DNA of 42,955 bases from a virus (IMGVR_UViG_3300045738_002441:1-42955), one strand, 5' to 3'. Positions 18,575-27,501 are shown, numbered from the stretch's first letter. Notes: generated by a model not told the origin, from the sequence alone. Made by a program: numbers and translations.

Positions 18575-20341
18575 ATGGATCAGACAACGGACTATGCGCG
18601 GCGGGTTGTCTCGGGCGAGATTGTCAGCGGCGAGTTTGCCAGATTGGCGGCAAAACGGCACCTTGATGATTTAGAGCACGGGCATGAACGCGGTTTGAGG
18701 TGGGTTCCCGAAGATGCGGAACGGTTTTTCCGCTGGTGTGAATCGGTTCTGGCCGTGACCGAGGGCGCGAAAGAAGGCCACCCTTTTAAGCCGCTTCCTT
18801 GGCACATCTTTGCAACGGGTTCGCTGTTCGGGTGGAAGAATAAAAACGGGCATCTTCGGTTCCGCCAAAACTGGTGGGAGACAGGCAAGGGTCAAGCTAA
18901 AAGCCCCATGATGGCGGCGATTGGTATCTACCTGCTGGGCTTCTACAATTTGAAGCGGCCCGAAGTTTACATGATTGGCGAAGTGAAAGACACGGCGCGA
19001 GTGATGTTCAAGGACGCGTGCGGCATGGTGCGTGGCCCGATCCCGAACAAGGGCGGCGAAAGGTTGCTTGACCGTGGGTTTATTATTCGCGGCACGGGCG
19101 ACAACGCCTATAAGATTGAATGTCCTAAAACGAGCGGCTTTATGCAGCCCGTTGCCAACGGTGACGCCATATCAGGGCCTAAGCCTTCGGCGGTTCTTGC
19201 TGACGAGATCCACGAACTGAAATCAGCCAAGGGGCTGAACATGTGGCGGGCGTCCGTTGCTAAGAAGCACGGCGACAGTATCATGGTTTTGGGCACGAAT
19301 ACGCCCTCAGTCGATCAGCATGTTGGGACGGAGTATAGCGAGAAGTTCCAGAAGATTTTGCGCGGTGAGTTCACCGACGACAGCGCGTTTGCATACATTG
19401 CCCGGGTAGATGTTGGTGATAACCCGTTTGAAGATGATACGTGCTGGATCAAATCCCTTCCCGCTTTGGGGATTACGTTCCTGAAAGAGAATGTTCAGGC
19501 AGAGGTCAATTCTGCCAAGCAATCTATCAGCACGTCTCTAACGACCAAACGCCTTTATTTCGGCATCCCTGTAGGTGTGGCGGGGTTCTGGATCGATGAA
19601 GCCGCATGGATGAAGGTCCAGGGCGAAGTTGACGAAGAGGCGATGAGCGGGCGCAAGTTGCATTTGGCTTTGGATCTGGCTGATAAAAACGACCTTACGG
19701 CGCTTTCTGGGTGCTGGGAAGGCGACACGCTGGCGGTCAAAAGTTGGTACTGGACCCGAGAAACAAACATAGAAGACAGAAGCACGGCGGATCAGATTCC
19801 ATACCGCGAGATCGAAGCGGCGGGGCAGATTACGATAACGCCGACCCCGACAATTGATTTTGAGTTTGTCGCAGCACAGGTGCAAGACCTTTGTTCGCGT
19901 CATGATGTGGCGCAGCTCGTCTTTGACGTCACCAAGATTGATGATTTTATCAAGGCATGTGGAAAGATCGGCTTTGATGTGTGGCGGTATGCTGGGCCGG
20001 ATGAACCCTCTGGGGTTGGCTTAAAGCTGGTGGCACACGCGCAGGGGCCAAGAGTGATCTTTGAGGGTAAACAGCTTTGTATGCCCGTTTCTATCAGGCA
20101 CTTTGAAGACCACATTCTAAAGGGCACGGTCGAGATTGATCGGAGCCGATTGACGGACATTTGCGCATCCAATGCGGTAATTGTGGCGGATGCTCAGAAG
20201 AACAAGTTTTACGACAAGAATAAGAGCCGGGGCCGGATTGACGGGCTTGTGACCATCGCCATGGCGGTGGGTTCAGCGACCTCCGAAATGGAAGATAGAG
20301 GCCCGTCTGTTTATACAGAGCGCGGCCTTTTGGTAATGTGA
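18575..20341 (+). CDS. terL: terminase large subunit (HK97-like)
   Basis: 588 residues. The ATPase domain has a Walker-A-like E-T-G-K-G-Q-A-K-S (102-110) and Walker B A-V-L-A-D-E-I-H-E-L (D210-E211). The C-terminal nuclease begins L-H-L-A-L-D-L-A-D-K-N-D near 360, with D-V-T-K-I-D-D later. It translocates and cuts DNA during head filling. The start at 18575 is preferred because AGGCGG precedes it; ATG 18539 is in frame but lacks a ribosome site. Confidence 0.95.
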   Translation: MDQTTDYARRVVSGEIVSGEFARLAAKRHLDDLEHGHERGLRWVPEDAERFFRWCESVLAVTEGAKEGHPFKPLPWHIFATGSLFGWKNKNGHLRFRQNWWETGKGQAKSPMMAAIGIYLLGFYNLKRPEVYMIGEVKDTARVMFKDACGMVRGPIPNKGGERLLDRGFIIRGTGDNAYKIECPKTSGFMQPVANGDAISGPKPSAVLADEIHELKSAKGLNMWRASVAKKHGDSIMVLGTNTPSVDQHVGTEYSEKFQKILRGEFTDDSAFAYIARVDVGDNPFEDDTCWIKSLPALGITFLKENVQAEVNSAKQSISTSLTTKRLYFGIPVGVAGFWIDEAAWMKVQGEVDEEAMSGRKLHLALDLADKNDLTALSGCWEGDTLAVKSWYWTRETNIEDRSTADQIPYREIEAAGQITITPTPTIDFEFVAAQVQDLCSRHDVAQLVFDVTKIDDFIKACGKIGFDVWRYAGPDEPSGVGLKLVAHAQGPRVIFEGKQLCMPVSIRHFEDHILKGTVEIDRSRLTDICASNAVIVADAQKNKFYDKNKSRGRIDGLVTIAMAVGSATSEMEDRGPSVYTERGLLVM

Positions 20342-20349
20342 GGAAACGA

Positions 20350-21633
20350 ATGGACCTTTTAGGAATGTTCCGGCGCGGGTCGGGTGCGCCAGAGCAGCCG
20401 AAAGCGTCGTATCAAGATAACGGCGGGGGTGTAGTTATTAACACGCCGCAAGATTTAGCCGATGCTATCGCGGGCGGTAATGAAAGCCGTTCGGGGGCGG
20501 TGGTGACGGCGAACAATGCAATGAAGGTTGCAACTGTTTACGCCTGTGTTCGTCTTATTTCCGGAGCGGTGGCAACAATGCCACTTCACATCAAGCGGCG
20601 CGTAAATGACCGCGTGCGCGAGGATGCTTCGGACTCAAGCCTATGGCGTGTTCTGCGGAGAAAGCCGAATAGCTGGCAAAAGCCCGCTGTTTTCCGTCGA
20701 ATGATGCAGACGCACATGCTCCTTCGCGGCAACGCTTACGCGCTGATTGTTCGGTCGCGCGGCGAAGTGGTGGCACTCCTTCCGATGCACCCTGATCGTG
20801 TAGAGTGCAAGCAAAACGACGATATGTCGCTAACGTATACTTTCACCCGCAAGAATGGTGCGCGGGTTATTTTGCCGCAATCTGACGTTTTCCACCTTGT
20901 CGGGCTGACGCTGGACGGTGTGAACGGCGTCACGCCTATTACGTTTGCCCGAGAGACAATCGGGCTTGCCATGAGCATGGAAAATCACGGCTCAAATGTC
21001 TTCCGCAACGGTGCGCAGGTTTCCAGCGTTCTAAAGCACCCTCAGAAATTGGGGATTGAAGGCCAAACCGTTCTTAGGTCCAGCTTGGACGCGTTTAGAT
21101 CGGGCGGCGAGAACGAAGCTAAGACGCTCATTCTTGAGGAGGGCATGGACTTTGCCCCTATGGCAATGACCGCACAGGATGCGCAGTGGATTGAAAGCCG
21201 CAAAATGTCGCGCTCTGAGATTGCGATGTTCTTTGGCGTTCCGCCTTCGATGATCGGCGATAACACTGGCAGCGATTCCAATTGGGGCACCGGCCTAGAG
21301 CAGAAATCAAACGGCTTTGTCGCCTACGGTTTGGAAGACCACTTGACGATGTGGGAAGAGGCCATCGGCTTTGACCTGATCGGCGATGATAGCCCTGATT
21401 TATACGCACGTTTTAACCGCTCTGCGCTTGCGCGTGGCGATATCAAGACACGAACTGAGGCAATGACCAAGCGTTTACAGTGGGGCGTAACATCGCCTGA
21501 CGAGGAACGCGCCCTAGAGGATTGGAACCCGCGCTCCGATGGCGGCGGCGGGATCTACTATGACCCGCCAAACACGGCAGGCGGGACAGAAAAGGAGACG
21601 GCCAATGAGCCTGATGAAACTTCCAGAGATTAA
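20350..21633 (+). CDS. portal protein, HK97 family
   Basis: 427 residues: MDLLGMFRRGS, then V-A-T-V-Y-A-C-V-R-L-I-S-G-A-V-A (about 60-75), L-R-G-N-A-Y-A-L-I, and F-G-V-P-P-S-M-I-G-D. It forms the 12-fold ring at the head vertex for packaging and tail joining. GAGGA lies five bases before 20350, better than the GTG at 20338 that overlaps the terL stop. The 3' end overlaps the protease start by 29 nt. Confidence 0.95.
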   Translation: MDLLGMFRRGSGAPEQPKASYQDNGGGVVINTPQDLADAIAGGNESRSGAVVTANNAMKVATVYACVRLISGAVATMPLHIKRRVNDRVREDASDSSLWRVLRRKPNSWQKPAVFRRMMQTHMLLRGNAYALIVRSRGEVVALLPMHPDRVECKQNDDMSLTYTFTRKNGARVILPQSDVFHLVGLTLDGVNGVTPITFARETIGLAMSMENHGSNVFRNGAQVSSVLKHPQKLGIEGQTVLRSSLDAFRSGGENEAKTLILEEGMDFAPMAMTAQDAQWIESRKMSRSEIAMFFGVPPSMIGDNTGSDSNWGTGLEQKSNGFVAYGLEDHLTMWEEAIGFDLIGDDSPDLYARFNRSALARGDIKTRTEAMTKRLQWGVTSPDEERALEDWNPRSDGGGGIYYDPPNTAGGTEKETANEPDETSRD

Positions 21634-22441
21634 AGGGCTATCAGAGCCCAAAGGCTATAGCTGGGACGTTCCTTCTGACGCCTTGGCCCGTTGGTCTGAT
21701 GTATCGGCGCAAGAGAGCGACGACCCTCAAACGATCACGATTTACGATGTGATCGGAGAGGATTCTTGGACGGGCGGCGGCTTCACTGCAAAGCGCATGA
21801 ACGCGGCACTGCGGTCTATCGGCCCAAAGGACGTTACCGTGAAGGTAAACAGCCCGGGCGGGTCTGTCTTCGAGGGCTTCGCGATCTACAACGAACTGCG
21901 CCAACACAACGCCAAGGTAACCGTCGAGGTTATGGGTATCGCGGCAAGCGCGGCTGCATATATCGCGATGGCCGGCGATGAAATCAAAATGGGCCTTGGT
22001 TCATTCATCATGGTGCACAACGCTTGGGGCGGCGTGATCGGCAACCGAAACGACTTGGCAGATGCGATTTTGACGCTCGGCAAGATCGACGGTGCGCAAA
22101 TGGATATCTTCGAGGCCCGCACAGGTTTGCCCCGTGCCGAGATTGAGAAATATATGGACGCTGAGACATTCTTCACCGCGAAAGATGCGGTTGAGAAAGG
22201 TTTCGCTGACGAGGTTATTGACGCGCCCAAATTGGACGCGCAGGCGAAGCGCACCCCAGATGTGAGCGCCAAGATTAAATTAGATGTGCTACTTGCCAAA
22301 GCCGGTGAACCGCGTTCCGAGCGGCGCAGGCTTATCAGGGAAGCAACGGGGGGCACGCACGACGCTGCCCCAGCGGTCACGCATGACGCTGACCTAGACG
22401 CGGCTGCACTTTCGCAGCTTCTTTCTACAATCAGGTCATAG
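21605..22441 (+). CDS. ClpP-like head maturation protease (S14)
   Basis: 278 residues. The serine protease core has V-N-S-P-G-G-S-V-F-E (81-90), nucleophile S115 in G-I-A-A-S-A-A-A-Y, H138 in M-V-H-N-A-W, and M-D-A-E-T-F-F-T-A (184-192) where the third residue is expected. It cleaves the capsid delta domain during assembly. AGGAG is seven bases upstream of 21605. The C-terminal tail is disordered. Confidence 0.93.
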   Translation: MSLMKLPEIKGLSEPKGYSWDVPSDALARWSDVSAQESDDPQTITIYDVIGEDSWTGGGFTAKRMNAALRSIGPKDVTVKVNSPGGSVFEGFAIYNELRQHNAKVTVEVMGIAASAAAYIAMAGDEIKMGLGSFIMVHNAWGGVIGNRNDLADAILTLGKIDGAQMDIFEARTGLPRAEIEKYMDAETFFTAKDAVEKGFADEVIDAPKLDAQAKRTPDVSAKIKLDVLLAKAGEPRSERRRLIREATGGTHDAAPAVTHDADLDAAALSQLLSTIRS

Positions 22442-22450
22442 GAGAAAATC

Positions 22451-23728
22451 ATGACCCACGTAAATCAATCCCGCTTTCGCGGGCTGTCTGGTGTTGTCAA
22501 AGCGGATGCTTCTGACCCCAAGGCTCTAATCGGCCAGATCAATGCCGCCTTTGAGGAGTTCAAGACTGAACACAACAAAGAGCTTGCCGATGTAAAGGCT
22601 GGCATGGCTGATGTTGTGCAAACCGAAAAGGTTGACCGGATCAACGCCGACATTACCAAGATGAATGGTGAATTCGACAAGCTGAACGCGCAAATTGCCG
22701 CGCTCAAGTTGGGCGGCGCTGGTTCCGATGTTGACCCCGCGCAGACAGAGCACGCGCAGGCGTTCAACAAGTTCTTCCGCAAGGGCGTTGACGCGGGTTT
22801 GTCGGACCTGGAAGTCAAGGCGAAGCTGAACACGCAATCCGACCCCGATGGCGGCTATCTTGTACCGGTTGAAATGGAAGCGGGCATTGACCGCGTTCTG
22901 GGCACCGTTTCGACGGTTCGCCAGTTGGCCCGCAAGGTCAACGTGTCGAGCGACAGCTATAAGAAGCTGATCAACGTCGGTGGCGCAAGCTCCGGTTGGG
23001 TTGGTGAAACTCAGGCGCGTCCCGAAACGGGCACACCAACACTGCGCGAAATCGTGGTCAACACCGCTGAACTGTACGCAAACCCTGCGGCCACTCAGAA
23101 GGCTCTTGACGACGCGGCGATTGATATCGCTTCTTGGCTGGCTGACGAAGTTTCGATTGAGTTCGCCGAGCAAGAGGGCGCTGCGTTTGTGTCCGGCAAC
23201 GGCGTGAACAAGCCTCGCGGCATCCTGGCATATGACACCGTGGCAAACGGTTCTTACGAATGGGGCAAACTTGGTTTCGTCACGTCCGGCAAGGCGGCGG
23301 GCTTCGCGGATGCTTCCGCAACGGCATCGCCTGCGGATGCGTTCATTGACCTGCACTACGCCCTTAAGCAAGGCTATCGTGCCAACGCTTCTTGGCTCAT
23401 GTCCGACGCGACAATGGGCAAGGTTCGCAAGTTCAAGGACGCTGACGGTGCATTCATCTGGGCTGCGCCATCCGGCACCGCAGAAGTTGCCACGATCCTC
23501 GGCAAGCCTGTCTATACCGACGACAACATGCCAGCGGTCGAAGCGAACGCGCTTTCGGTGGCCTTTGGTGACTTCAACCGTGGCTACCTGATCGCGGATC
23601 GCGTCGGCATTCGCGTGCTGCGTGACCCCTTCACCAGCAAGCCCAACGTGTTGTTCTACACGACCAAGCGTGTCGGTGGCGGCGTTGTGAACTTCGAGGC
23701 AATCAAGCTGATGAAGGTCGCGGCCTAA
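22451..23728 (+). CDS. major capsid protein, HK97 fold
   Basis: 425 residues. A charged coiled N-terminus (about 20-95) is the delta/scaffold domain removed by the protease. The mature shell protein follows, with S-D-P-D-G-G-Y-L-V-P-V-E (about 134-145), V-G-E-T-Q-A-R-P-E-T, L-Y-A-N-P-A-A-T-Q-K and W-L-M-S-D-A-T, standard for HK97-type capsids. AGGAG lies six bases upstream. Confidence 0.97.
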   Translation: MTHVNQSRFRGLSGVVKADASDPKALIGQINAAFEEFKTEHNKELADVKAGMADVVQTEKVDRINADITKMNGEFDKLNAQIAALKLGGAGSDVDPAQTEHAQAFNKFFRKGVDAGLSDLEVKAKLNTQSDPDGGYLVPVEMEAGIDRVLGTVSTVRQLARKVNVSSDSYKKLINVGGASSGWVGETQARPETGTPTLREIVVNTAELYANPAATQKALDDAAIDIASWLADEVSIEFAEQEGAAFVSGNGVNKPRGILAYDTVANGSYEWGKLGFVTSGKAAGFADASATASPADAFIDLHYALKQGYRANASWLMSDATMGKVRKFKDADGAFIWAAPSGTAEVATILGKPVYTDDNMPAVEANALSVAFGDFNRGYLIADRVGIRVLRDPFTSKPNVLFYTTKRVGGGVVNFEAIKLMKVAA

Positions 23729-23733
23729 ATCTA

Positions 23734-23761
23734 GTGGGGCGGCTTCGGTCGCCCACTTTCC
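23734..23761 (+). terminator. hairpin after the capsid gene (weak terminator)
   Basis: GTGGG(G)CG pairs with CGCCCAC around a GCTTCGGT loop (23734-23755), followed by TTTC. The stem is stable with a UUCG-like loop, but the T-run is short. It may damp transcription or protect the capsid mRNA 3' end. Confidence 0.5.
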
Positions 23762-23789
23762 CCAATTTACATTGTGAAAGGATGGTCTA

Positions 23790-24191
23790 ATGAAAGACCT
23801 ACATTCAAAGCTTGGGCTGGTTCAATCTATCGCCGCCCAAGCCGTTACTGGTGCAGTAAGCGGCGCAGGAGCCGACTTGCAGGGCTACAATTCCGCCTTG
23901 TTCGTTTTGGATATCGGTGCAGGCTCTGGCACCAGCCCGACTGCCACGGTCGTTTTGCAGGAGTCCGATGACAACACGACCTTTACGGACATCGCTGCGG
24001 CTGACCTGATCGGAGGCGACCAGATCGCACAGATCACAGGGTCAACCGATGAGGCGGTGTACAAGCGTGGCTATGTCGGCACAAAGCGGTATCTGCGGGC
24101 GCGGGTATCCGCGACAGGCGGCACCAGCCCCAGCTTCCCTATGGCCGCTCAAATTATTTTGGGCCACCCAACGGACGCACCTGTAGCCTAA
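23790..24191 (+). CDS. head-module protein, probably beta-rich (133 aa)
   Basis: 133 residues: S-A-L-F-V-L-D-I-G-A-G-S-G-T-S-P-T-A-T, V-V-L-Q-E-S-D-D-N-T-T-F, then V-G-T-K-R-Y-L-R-A-R-V. Proteins of this type sit between capsid and connector genes in many Rhodobacterales prophages. It could decorate the head. AAAGGA is upstream. Flanked by two hairpins, so its transcript level may differ from its neighbours. Confidence 0.7.
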   Translation: MKDLHSKLGLVQSIAAQAVTGAVSGAGADLQGYNSALFVLDIGAGSGTSPTATVVLQESDDNTTFTDIAAADLIGGDQIAQITGSTDEAVYKRGYVGTKRYLRARVSATGGTSPSFPMAAQIILGHPTDAPVA

Positions 24192-24203
24192 TCGGCTTTC
24201 TGA

Positions 24204-24226
24204 GGGGGCGGGGTTCTGCCCCCTTT
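24204..24226 (+). terminator. GC hairpin after the head-module gene (weak terminator)
   Basis: GGGGGC (24204-24209) pairs with GCCCCC (24218-24223) around GGGGTTCT, followed by TTTC. Strong stem, short T-run. It separates the head genes from the connector operon and may cause partial termination. Confidence 0.5.
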
Positions 24227-24255
24227 CATAAGCTGATCTAATGAGAGGCAACGCG

Positions 24256-24789
24256 ATGCTTTACCCGACGCTAATAACACCCCCGACAGTTGAGGCGTTG
24301 ACGCTTGATGAGGCGAAAGACCATCTGCGTGTTGAGCGTGATCTGACTGAGGAAAACGCAGAAATCCAAGCTATGATTGACGCGGCTGTGAAGCATATGG
24401 ACGGGTTCACCGGCATTCTTGGCCGCGCTCTGATGCCCCAAACATGGTCGCAAGAATACGAGTGTGCGCGTGGTGATTTAGTGCTCCCGTTCGGTCCGGT
24501 TTCTTCGGTGTCGAGCGTAACATTTGATAGCGGGGCATTCACTGAATACCGACTATTGCAAGATGGGCGAGGGCCGTTCTTGCGCGTTAATAAGGGTTAT
24601 GGCTGGCCGAGCGGCGCTGTCGTTGTCGAGTTCGTGGCGGGCTATAGCGCTTGCCCTGATGATCTGAAAAGCGCCCTAAAATTGCACGTTGGTTCGATGT
24701 ATGAGTTCCGCGAAATGGAAGCGGAAAACGTCAAGCCGACGCTTGCCTATGAGGCTTTAACCGACAAATACCGCAGGACTGTCGTATGA
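24256..24789 (+). CDS. head-tail connector (gp6-like)
   Basis: 177 residues. The start at 24256 (MLYPTLITPPTVEALTLDEA) has GAGAGG seven bases upstream. D-E-A-K-D-H-L-R-V-E, I-Q-A-M-I-D-A-A-V-K-H and G-R-A-L-M-P-Q-T-W define the gp6/Phage_connect fold. It forms the first adaptor ring under the portal. ATGA overlap with the next gene. Confidence 0.88.
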   Translation: MLYPTLITPPTVEALTLDEAKDHLRVERDLTEENAEIQAMIDAAVKHMDGFTGILGRALMPQTWSQEYECARGDLVLPFGPVSSVSSVTFDSGAFTEYRLLQDGRGPFLRVNKGYGWPSGAVVVEFVAGYSACPDDLKSALKLHVGSMYEFREMEAENVKPTLAYEALTDKYRRTVV

Positions 24790-25121
24790 GAGGCGCGGGG
24801 AAGCTACGCCATCGCGTCACGTTCAACCGGCAGACGATGATTGACGACGGCTACGGCAACGTAACGGGCGAGTTTGAACCGCTGTTCACTGTCTGGGGCA
24901 ACGTGCGCGAGACGACCGGCAAAGAGCGCGTTGAGGCGGCTTCTGTCGAGAATAACCGCACGGCCACGATCCGCGTGCGCAAGAGTACGCAGACAGCGGG
25001 GCTGACCGAGGCCGACCAAGCGGTAGCGCGTGGCGAGACATGGAATATTCGCGGGATTGCCAACGTAGGGATCAGCGACGCGATGCTTGATCTGCTCGTG
25101 GAAGCGGGCGCGGCACAATAA
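24786..25121 (+). CDS. head closure / head-tail joining protein
   Basis: 111 residues: L-R-H-R-V-T-F-N-R-Q (8-17), D-G-Y-G-N-V-T-G-E-F, V-W-G-N-V-R-E-T-T-G-K-E-R and G-E-T-W-N-I-R-G-I-A. This is the SPP1 gp16/HK97 gp7-type joining family. It plugs the portal-connector channel after packaging. Confidence 0.88.
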   Translation: MRGAGKLRHRVTFNRQTMIDDGYGNVTGEFEPLFTVWGNVRETTGKERVEAASVENNRTATIRVRKSTQTAGLTEADQAVARGETWNIRGIANVGISDAMLDLLVEAGAAQ

Positions 25122-25145
25122 CCACTTAATCAAGGAATACCTGAA

Positions 25146-25493
25146 ATGGCTACAATCACGGCAACAAATGCGAAAGTAACTGGCGGCGTAACGGCTACAG
25201 AGGTCACGCTTACTGGCACAGACACCTTCACATATACCAAGAACAAAAGCGCCTTGCTTATTCTGCGCAATCCAACGGCGGGGGCGCTTACGCCTGTTAT
25301 TGACGGTGACGGCGCGACAACGGTTGGCGTTGCTGGTGTTGGCCCAATTGATATCAGCGCTGGTTTTTCGGTTGGTTCAATTGCGGCGGGAGCGGTGGAG
25401 GTAATTCGCCTAGACACGATCAGCGAATACCTAGCAGGGGCAATTGCTGTAACTGGCGGCACTGGTCTAGTAGCGACACTCCTTGAGTTCTAA
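25146..25493 (+). CDS. small beta-rich structural-region protein (115 aa)
   Basis: 115 residues, rich in Thr, Gly and Val with alternating beta pattern (V-T-G-G-V-T-A-T-E-V-T-L, T-F-T-Y-T-K-N-K-S-A-L-L-I-L-R-N). It ends G-L-V-A-T-L-L-E-F. No family is recognised. Its place between connector and gp10-like genes suggests a minor virion protein, perhaps a decoration. Confidence 0.65.
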   Translation: MATITATNAKVTGGVTATEVTLTGTDTFTYTKNKSALLILRNPTAGALTPVIDGDGATTVGVAGVGPIDISAGFSVGSIAAGAVEVIRLDTISEYLAGAIAVTGGTGLVATLLEF

Positions 25494-25496
25494 GCT

Positions 25497-25835
25497 GTGA
25501 AGAAATCCGGCTTCGAGGCGACGCAATCCATGCTCAAGCGGATCACGCCTGAGATTCAGGACCAGTTCGCCCGCGCCAACCGCGAAAACGCGGAATCGGT
25601 GGTGGATATGGCAAAGGTGCTTATTCCGCAGCGATCCGGCACGAACCGGGCGCTTATCCGCAATATCGCCGGAGACGATGGGTCACAGCTTATCGACTTC
25701 GGGCCAAAAGCGAAGGTGATCGAGGGCAATCGCGGGCCACGTCCGTTTGTGAACCCTGCGCTGAACGCGACGAAGAAGAAACGGGCGGCGCGGAATCGCA
25801 AGGCCATCAAAGATGCAATCAAGGCGGTGAAGTAA
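25497..25835 (+). CDS. HK97 gp10-like tail completion protein
   Basis: 112 residues from GTG 25497 (MKKSGFEATQ). L-I-P-Q-R-S-G-T-N-R-A-L-I-R-N-I and G-N-R-G-P-R-P-F-V-N-P-A-L are marks of the gp10 family, here shorter than usual. The C-terminus is very basic. It helps close the tail-head joint. The stop overlaps the next ATG (TAATG). Confidence 0.8.
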   Translation: MKKSGFEATQSMLKRITPEIQDQFARANRENAESVVDMAKVLIPQRSGTNRALIRNIAGDDGSQLIDFGPKAKVIEGNRGPRPFVNPALNATKKKRAARNRKAIKDAIKAVK

Positions 25836-26245
25836 TGGCAGACGGTTACGCTCTGGCGCTGCAAGCGGCGCTTGTCACGGCCCTCAAGGCTGACGCTGGC
25901 GTTTCTGCGCTTGTCAGCACGCGGGTTTACGACCAGCCCCCACAGAACGCCACGCGGCCATATATCCGCATTGGCGGGATTGAGCCTCGCCCCCTACGGA
26001 CGGACGGCAAGCAAGCGGCCAACCTGACGTTTGGAATTGAGGCGCACAGCCGACCTGTCACGTCTGGGCGTGTCGAGGCCACCAGATGCGCGGAGGCTAT
26101 CACAGCGGCGCTAAATGAGGCTGCTTTGACGGTCACGGGCTTTGACGCCGTGCAGGTGCATTGGCAGACGCAGACGGTGGATCAGGACAGCGACGGGCAA
26201 AGCTATACCGCAATCGTCGCGTTTACCGCGCTACTGGACGGTTAA
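25835..26245 (+). CDS. DUF3168 tail terminator protein
   Basis: 136 residues: L-Q-A-A-L-V-T-A-L-K-A-D-A-G-V-S-A-L-V near 9-27, R-V-Y-D-Q-P-P-Q-N-A-T-R-P-Y-I-R-I-G near 30-47, and a C-terminal A-I-V-A-F-T-A-L-L. DUF3168 proteins cap the tail tube at its head-proximal end. The last 15 nt overlap the opposite-strand gene at 26231. Confidence 0.88.
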   Translation: MADGYALALQAALVTALKADAGVSALVSTRVYDQPPQNATRPYIRIGGIEPRPLRTDGKQAANLTFGIEAHSRPVTSGRVEATRCAEAITAALNEAALTVTGFDAVQVHWQTQTVDQDSDGQSYTAIVAFTALLDG

Positions 26246-26539
26246 TCGGCACGCGCTGGATAAACGCTTTATATACTCGATGTTTTCCCGAGACGATTTG
26301 ATTTCGTACAGGGTGACGCGGCCCATAGATACTGAAACATCTGCATACCATTGCTGCGCTTCTTCTTCATCAAGCATCGGGATGCCAAGAGACAATGTGT
26401 CTCGCACATCCCCGAAACGATTTGAGCGCTCAAGCCGCTGTTCATTGACCAAATTCACATAAGCAAGTGCCGCTTCACAGGGCGTATCTGCGGAAGCTGT
26501 CGAGCCTAAAAGCATCGCTGCAATGGCTGCGTATTTCAT
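26231..26539 (-). CDS. secreted moron protein, reversed within the tail operon
   Basis: 102 residues from ATG 26539, with AGGA seven bases upstream. MKYAAIAAMLLGSTASA is a classic cleavable signal peptide (cut after A-S-A, about residue 17). The mature part is helical and charged, with one Cys near each end (T-P-C-E-A and S-A-C-R), able to form a disulfide. It runs opposite to the tail genes between DUF3168 and the tail tube, as morons do. Likely periplasmic and expressed in the lysogen; function unrecognised. Confidence 0.75.
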   Translation of the reverse strand: MKYAAIAAMLLGSTASADTPCEAALAYVNLVNEQRLERSNRFGDVRDTLSLGIPMLDEEEAQQWYADVSVSMGRVTLYEIKSSRENIEYIKRLSSACRLTVQ

Positions 26540-26627
26540 AGAATTTCCTTTGTGCAATCCGCGCAAGGGTAAGCCCTCAACATCGCCTTGGGCAAGCGAT
26601 AGTTCACCCCACATAGGAGCCTAAACA

Positions 26628-27074
26628 ATGGCAAAGCAACAAGGCCGACTTCTGCTTATCAAAATTGGTGACGGCGAAGTAGCCGAAGCATTCACCACAC
26701 TTTGCGGCATTCAGTCGAAGACGCTGACCGTGAATAACAACAACTTCGACGTGACCACGATTGATTGCACGGCCCCCGGCGGGCAACTGTGGCAAGAAGT
26801 CATGACGGGGATGCGTTCGGTTGAGGTTTCCGGCAACGGCATCTTCGAAGGCGGCACATCGCTGACGCGATTTAAGGAGATCGCTTTCGGCACGGGCGCG
26901 ACTGACACTGCCGACGCAATCGGTAATTTCGAGGTGATTGTGCCTGACTTCGGCACTTTCGCGGGCGCGTTCCATGTCAACAGCGTTGAGTTTGGCGGCG
27001 AACAAGAGGGCGCAGCGACCTATAGCTTCTCGCTGGCATCTTCCGGCGCGGTCACCTTCACTGCGGCTGCATAA
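26628..27074 (+). CDS. major tail tube protein, TP901-1 family
   Basis: 148 residues: G-R-L-L-L-I-K-I-G-D-G, N-N-N-F-D-V-T-T-I-D-C-T-A-P-G-G, M-R-S-V-E-V-S-G-N-G-I-F and a closing G-A-V-T-F-T-A. It is the standard TP901-1-type tail tube fold. AGGAGC lies upstream. The stop overlaps the next ATG (TAATG). Confidence 0.92.
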   Translation: MAKQQGRLLLIKIGDGEVAEAFTTLCGIQSKTLTVNNNNFDVTTIDCTAPGGQLWQEVMTGMRSVEVSGNGIFEGGTSLTRFKEIAFGTGATDTADAIGNFEVIVPDFGTFAGAFHVNSVEFGGEQEGAATYSFSLASSGAVTFTAAA

Positions 27075-27499
27075 TGCCGATCACAGCAGACGCCCCGTTG
27101 GGCGGCACGCTGGAACAGTTGGGCGGTGAAAGCCGCCCGCTGATCCTTCGCAATGGCGAGATTGAGCGCTTTGAGCGGCAGCACGGCCTAGGTATCTTTG
27201 CCATGCTTGACCAATTGCTAGGCAAGGGCGAACCGCAGGCGCGTCACTGCCGTGATCTGGTCGCCTTGGGGCTGGTAGGCGGCGGGCTGAATGACAAGAC
27301 CGCTGACAAGCTGGTTGACGACATGCCCCCAAGCGAAAACCACAAGATCCGCGCAATGGCGCAGGACTTGCTTTTGGCCGCGTTCCTGCCGCCAGAGGAT
27401 AAAAAAAAAGCCGACGATTTAGTTGGATCGTCCGCACCGAACGCCCCGACAAATACGAAGCGCAAGCCAAAATCAAAAGCGCAATCAGCGCCGGTCTAA
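27074..27499 (+). CDS. tail assembly chaperone, GTA-type (gpG analogue)
   Basis: 141 residues: R-P-L-I-L-R-N-G-E-I-E-R-F-E-R-Q-H-G-L-G-I-F near 22-42 is the GTA-family (TAC_11) signature. Codons 110-112 are AAA AAA AAA (27401-27409), a slippery run. A -1 shift here enters a frame that stays open to 27636, giving a fusion of about 187 residues. Unshifted translation ends in a basic tail. The pair should guide tail tube assembly around the tape measure. Confidence 0.9.
   Translation: MPITADAPLGGTLEQLGGESRPLILRNGEIERFERQHGLGIFAMLDQLLGKGEPQARHCRDLVALGLVGGGLNDKTADKLVDDMPPSENHKIRAMAQDLLLAAFLPPEDKKKADDLVGSSAPNAPTNTKRKPKSKAQSAPV
27401..27409 (+). promoter_or_regulatory. A9 slippery site for -1 ribosomal frameshift
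   Basis: Nine A residues lie in frame as AAA-AAA-AAA. A heptamer A-AAA-AAA allows both tRNA-Lys to slip back one base. The new frame, from AGC at 27409, has no stop before TGA at 27636 and passes through the start of the small downstream chaperone gene. Transcriptional slippage on A9 would also make the fusion. Confidence 0.75.
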
Positions 27500-27501
27500 G
27501 C

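Noticed and set aside
22526-23371. 281-aa open frame antisense to the capsid gene
   Set aside because: The capsid gene is unmistakable and the antisense frame shows no domain or start signal.
27401-27409. A9 run as an assembly error
   Set aside because: The reading frame is intact without any correction and the shifted frame is open exactly as tail chaperones require, so a functional run is the better explanation.
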